From Modestobacter sp. VKM Ac-2982 (GTDB taxonomy: Bacteria; Actinomycetota; Actinomycetes; Mycobacteriales; Geodermatophilaceae), in NCBI RefSeq assembly GCF_026967935.1, contig NZ_JAPVBL010000001.1:310001-374000 (forward strand): a stretch of DNA of 64,000 bases, in the 5' to 3' direction. The notes beneath the pieces were generated by a model. That model had not been told where the DNA came from. It was given only the letters and a program-made list of their open reading frames with translations, and made no database searches. Position 1 is the first letter of the stretch, and each line of letters begins with the position of its first letter. Shown piece after piece: positions 61,130 to 64,000 of the stretch. The position numbers were made by a program, and so were the translations under genes.

Positions 61130-62829
61130 CGCGGCCCCTGCCGGCGGTACCAGCGCGGGGAGGTCGACGGCGGCGGGGTGAGGGCCGCCCGCACCACCAG
61201 CACGTTCGGGCCGGTGGCGCCCAGCGCGGCGGTCAGCCGGTCCTCGAACTCCGGCCCGAAGCCGTCGACGGCGTCCGCCGGGACGCCGAAGGAGCGGGCC
61301 AGGGCGACGAAGTCGGGGGTGGCCAGGTCCACGCCGCGGGTCGGGGCCCCGCTGTGCACCTGGTCGAACCGGAGCATCCCGTAGCCGCCGTCGTCGACGA
61401 TCACCACGGTCAGCGGCGGCTGCTCCTGCGCGACCGCGGCCAGCTCGCCGCAGGCGAAGAGGAAACCGCCGTCGCCGACCAGGGCCAGGGTGCGGCCCTG
61501 CCCGGCCAGCGCAGCGCCGAGCGCCGCGGGGAAGGCGTAGCCGAGCGTGCCCCAGCCCATCGGGAAGGCGAACCGCCGCGGCCCGGGGACCCGGCCGAAC
61601 GCCGCGACCCAGTACCCGGCGATGCACATGTCGGCCAGCAGCACCCCGTCGGGCAGCGCTCCCTCGGGCGCCAGCACCCGGTCCAGCACGTCCAGGAGCT
61701 GGGCGGCCTGCGGGTCCTCGGCCGCCACCAGCGCGCGGACCCGGTCCCCCAGGCCGGCCAGCCGCTCCCGCAGCTCGGGGAGGCCGCCGCGCGGCGGGAG
61801 GCCGGCGAGGAGCTGGCGGACCACCGCGGCGGCGTCCCCGACCAGGGTCAGGTCGGCCGGGTAGTTCTTGTTCGCGTCGGCGGCGTCGACGTTCACCGCG
61901 AGCAGGGTGGCCGGCTGGGGCATCGCCCAGTTCTGCGTGGTCATCCCGTCGAGGTCGCTGCCGACGGCGACCACCAGGTCGGCGTCGTCCCACAGCGCCC
62001 CGATCTCGGGGACGTGGGCCGGGCCGGGGGCCAGGCACGGGTGATCGGGCGGGAGCACCCCGCGGCCGTTGTAGGTGGTGACCACCGGTGCCGCGAGCTG
62101 CTCGGCGAGCCGGCCCAGCACCTCCCCGGCGCCGCTGCGGAGCGCGCCGCCGCCGGCCCAGATCAGCGGGCGTCGGGCGGCGGCCAGCAGCTCCACCGCG
62201 CGGGCGACGTCCGCCTCGGGGGCGGGAGCCGGTGGCGGGACGGCCGGGGCGGCCGGCCGGTCGCCGTCCACGGGGGCGCTGAGCAGGTCGGTCGGCACCC
62301 CCAGGTAGACCGGCCCGGTGGCGGCGGTCAGCGCGACCGCGCCGGCCCGCACCGTCTCCGCCCCCAGCTGATCGGCCGAGTCGCAGGTGACCGTCAGCTT
62401 GGTGACCGGGGCGAACATCGCGCCCTGGTCCCGGGTCTCGTGCAGCACCCCGCGGTGCACGCCCGGGCGGCGCAGCGTGGTGGGGATGTCGGTGGCGACC
62501 ACCAGCACCGGCACGCCCGACGCCATCGCCTCGCCGGTGGCGCCCAGGGTGTTGGCCGCCCCGGGGCCGGTCGTGACGACGGCGACGCCCAGCCGGCCGG
62601 TGGCGCGGGCGTAGCCGTCGGCGGCGTAGACCGCGGTCTGCTCGTGCCGCACCCCGACCAGCCGCAGCCCCGCGGCGGCGGCCGCCTCCCAGATCGCCAG
62701 GTTGTGCACCCCGGGCAGGCCGAAGGCGATCTCCACGCCCAGCTCCTGCAGGGCGGCGACCAGGTCGTCGGCGCCGGTGCGCAGGCCGGTCGCGATCGCG
62801 GTCGCGGTCGCCTCAGTCGCCGAGGACAT
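61126..62829 (-). CDS. Thiamine-diphosphate-dependent enzyme (acetolactate-synthase-like)
   Basis: 567 residues with three domains: Pyr (activating Glu63 in GVRHEQTAVYAADGYAR), central domain, and PP domain with LVGDGGFLF (Asp453 for metal) and VDDGGYG about 27 residues on, where many relatives have NN or ND. Key decarboxylase or carboligase residues cannot be assigned to a substrate. ATG 62829 lies within the last 17 bases of the TctC 2 gene. Flanking by transporter and CoA-transferase genes suggests that it decarboxylates a 2-oxo acid or acyl-CoA taken up by the transporter; this is inference. Confidence 0.87.
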   Translation of the reverse strand: MSSATEATATAIATGLRTGADDLVAALQELGVEIAFGLPGVHNLAIWEAAAAAGLRLVGVRHEQTAVYAADGYARATGRLGVAVVTTGPGAANTLGATGEAMASGVPVLVVATDIPTTLRRPGVHRGVLHETRDQGAMFAPVTKLTVTCDSADQLGAETVRAGAVALTAATGPVYLGVPTDLLSAPVDGDRPAAPAVPPPAPAPEADVARAVELLAAARRPLIWAGGGALRSGAGEVLGRLAEQLAAPVVTTYNGRGVLPPDHPCLAPGPAHVPEIGALWDDADLVVAVGSDLDGMTTQNWAMPQPATLLAVNVDAADANKNYPADLTLVGDAAAVVRQLLAGLPPRGGLPELRERLAGLGDRVRALVAAEDPQAAQLLDVLDRVLAPEGALPDGVLLADMCIAGYWVAAFGRVPGPRRFAFPMGWGTLGYAFPAALGAALAGQGRTLALVGDGGFLFACGELAAVAQEQPPLTVVIVDDGGYGMLRFDQVHSGAPTRGVDLATPDFVALARSFGVPADAVDGFGPEFEDRLTAALGATGPNVLVVRAALTPPPSTSPRWYRRQGPR

Positions 62830-63796
62830 CGCCGAAGGTCTCCTCCGTCTCGACGAACAGCTCGCCCAGGCCGTCGGCGCCGATGAACTCCTCCGGCACG
62901 TACCGCTCGTCCAGCGTCTCGACGACCTGCGGGTCCTCGGTGGCGCTGCGCAGCGTGTCCTCCAGCGTCTGCACCACCTCCTCCGGCGTGCCGGCCGGGG
63001 CGATGACCCCGAACGTCGTGGTGCTCTGCACCAGCTCGGGGTAGCCGAGCTCGACGAAGGTGGGGGCGTCCACGTAGGGCAGCGGCTCCGGGCTGCCGAC
63101 GGCCAGCACCCGGAGGTCACCGGACTCGATCGCGGGCAGGATGTCCTGGGACAGGTTGGCGAAGCCGGCGGTGACGTTCTCCCCCAGCAGTGCGGTCTGC
63201 ACCTCGGCGTTGCCGTTGAACGGGACGACGGTGAGCGGGACGTCGTAGAGCTCGGTGATCCGCTGGGTCTCCGCGGCGTGGGTGTTGGTGGCCCCGGGCG
63301 TGCCGACGGTGACCGCCTGGGGGTCCTCCCTCGCGGCGTCGAAGAGGTCCTCCAGCGACTGGTACGGCGAGTCGGCCGGGACGAGAATCCCCGAGGGCAC
63401 CTGGGTGACCACGCCGACCGGCGCGAAGTCCTCCCGGGTGTAGCCGACCTCGTTGGACAGGTAGTTGAGCACCGCCGTGGGCAGCGCCGTCATCGACAGC
63501 GTGTAGCCGTCGGCGTCGGCGTTGATGAGCTGCTGGTAGGCGGTCGCCCCCGAGGCCCCCGGCGCGTTCTCCACGACGACGGGCTGGTCGAGCTCGCTCT
63601 CCATGTGCGCCGCCAGCGCCCGGGCGGCGATGTCGGTCGGGCCGCCGGCGGTGTAGGGCACCAGCAACCGGATGTCCTCGGTCGGGTAGTCCTCCGACGC
63701 CCCGGCGGCCTCGGTGGTCTCCTCCTCCGTGCCGCCGCAGCCGGTCAGGGCGACGCCGGTGACGAGCAGGACGGCGAGGGTGCGGCGCGTGGTCAT
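62813..63796 (-). CDS. TctC-family solute-binding lipoprotein 2
   Basis: 327 residues; signal peptide with lipobox ALTGC (Cys20), then an acidic tether and the Bug/TctC fold (IRLLVPYTAGGPTDIAARA, VVVENAPGASG, VGTPGATNTHAAETQ). It is clearly homologous to TctC 1 throughout but diverged, so two receptors may feed one permease with different ligands. ATG 63796 has AGGAG 5 bases upstream and overlaps the TctA stop by 4 bases. Confidence 0.92.
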   Translation of the reverse strand: MTTRRTLAVLLVTGVALTGCGGTEEETTEAAGASEDYPTEDIRLLVPYTAGGPTDIAARALAAHMESELDQPVVVENAPGASGATAYQQLINADADGYTLSMTALPTAVLNYLSNEVGYTREDFAPVGVVTQVPSGILVPADSPYQSLEDLFDAAREDPQAVTVGTPGATNTHAAETQRITELYDVPLTVVPFNGNAEVQTALLGENVTAGFANLSQDILPAIESGDLRVLAVGSPEPLPYVDAPTFVELGYPELVQSTTTFGVIAPAGTPEEVVQTLEDTLRSATEDPQVVETLDERYVPEEFIGADGLGELFVETEETFGDVLGD

Positions 63797-64000
63797 CGTT
63801 CTCCTGGGGTGGTGGAGGTGGAGCCCGAGGGCTCGTCGGTGGTCGAGTCGGCGCCGGGGCTGCCCTCGGCGGCGACCTGCCGGTCGGCGTCCGGGCTGGT
63901 CTCGTCGGTCTCGTCGACGTCGGCGGGGTCGACCCGGCCGAAGACCGCCTTGCGCCGCCGGCTGGTGATCGCGCTGACGATGATGATCAGCGCCATGAAG
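63793..64000 (-). CDS. C-terminal end of a TctA-type permease, truncated by window edge
   Basis: The frame is open to the window end and reads a hydrophobic helix end (FMALIIIVSAI), a basic stop-transfer patch (TSRRRK) and a long acidic, Ser/Thr/Pro-rich cytoplasmic tail ending in TTPGER. Position directly before tctC with a 4-base overlap indicates the large permease TctA; the conserved part lies outside the window, so the call rests on context. A tctB is expected upstream. Confidence 0.6.
   Translation of the reverse strand, partial: FMALIIIVSAITSRRRKAVFGRVDPADVDETDETSPDADRQVAAEGSPGADSTTDEPSGSTSTTPGER

Overview
The window is about 64 kb of very GC-rich chromosomal DNA with dense, often 4-base-overlapping genes, frequent GTG starts and strong GC-rich hairpins between convergent genes. 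Together with an actinobacterial-type SOS box, a DUF222/HNH endonuclease gene, a 180-kDa-class NAD-glutamate dehydrogenase, a multi-membrane-segment LCP protein and a large chemotaxis locus, this points to a motile high-GC actinobacterium, most likely of the Geodermatophilaceae type (Blastococcus/Geodermatophilus/Modestobacter). That placement is inference. I saw no rRNA, tRNA, CRISPR array, prophage or insertion sequence.

Bases 1-16,922 (+ strand) are a chemotaxis locus: the 3' part of cheA, cheW, five methyl-accepting chemotaxis receptor genes in tandem, a gene of unknown function, then a tightly overlapping run cheB-cheR-cheY-cheX-like-cheY-cheX-like. The five receptors have unrelated sensor domains but nearly identical signalling domains. 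The first follows cheW directly. Each of the other four sits behind a terminator hairpin and a conserved multi-block element (GTCGACAA, CTTTCT, GACAC at fixed spacing), so the receptors look like separately transcribed cassettes feeding one CheA/CheW pathway.

Bases 17,000-36,110 are mixed housekeeping and stress genes: an alpha/beta hydrolase, an AAA ATPase with a consensus LexA box and repeated decamers upstream, a TVP38-type membrane protein, a small 4-TM membrane protein, NAD-glutamate dehydrogenase, a PGPGW membrane protein, an amidase, YaaA, a PP2C phosphatase, a spore-photoproduct-lyase homologue, a DUF222/HNH protein, exonuclease III, an acyl-ACP desaturase and an LCP cell-wall ligase.

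Bases 36,111-58,576 are a 6-deoxyhexose catabolic region. lutABC (L-lactate to pyruvate), a LacI-family regulator that appears to start at CTG, and rhaM-rhaI-rhaEW-rhaB form a complete route from L-rhamnose through L-lactaldehyde and L-lactate to pyruvate plus DHAP. Facing it is a second operon on the minus strand: DeoR regulator, rhamnulokinase-like kinase, sugar-binding lipoprotein, ABC ATPase, two permeases, class II aldolase, HAD phosphatase, FGGY kinase and a second aldolase-dehydrogenase fusion. A sugar epimerase lies just downstream. It resembles the rhizobial RhaRSTPQ-K transport set but carries extra enzymes whose substrate is not clear.

Bases 58,775-64,000 (- strand) are an operon of tripartite tricarboxylate transporter parts (TctA C-terminus, two TctC lipoproteins), a ThDP-dependent enzyme and a two-subunit CoA-transferase. 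It looks like an uptake-and-breakdown unit for an unidentified organic acid.
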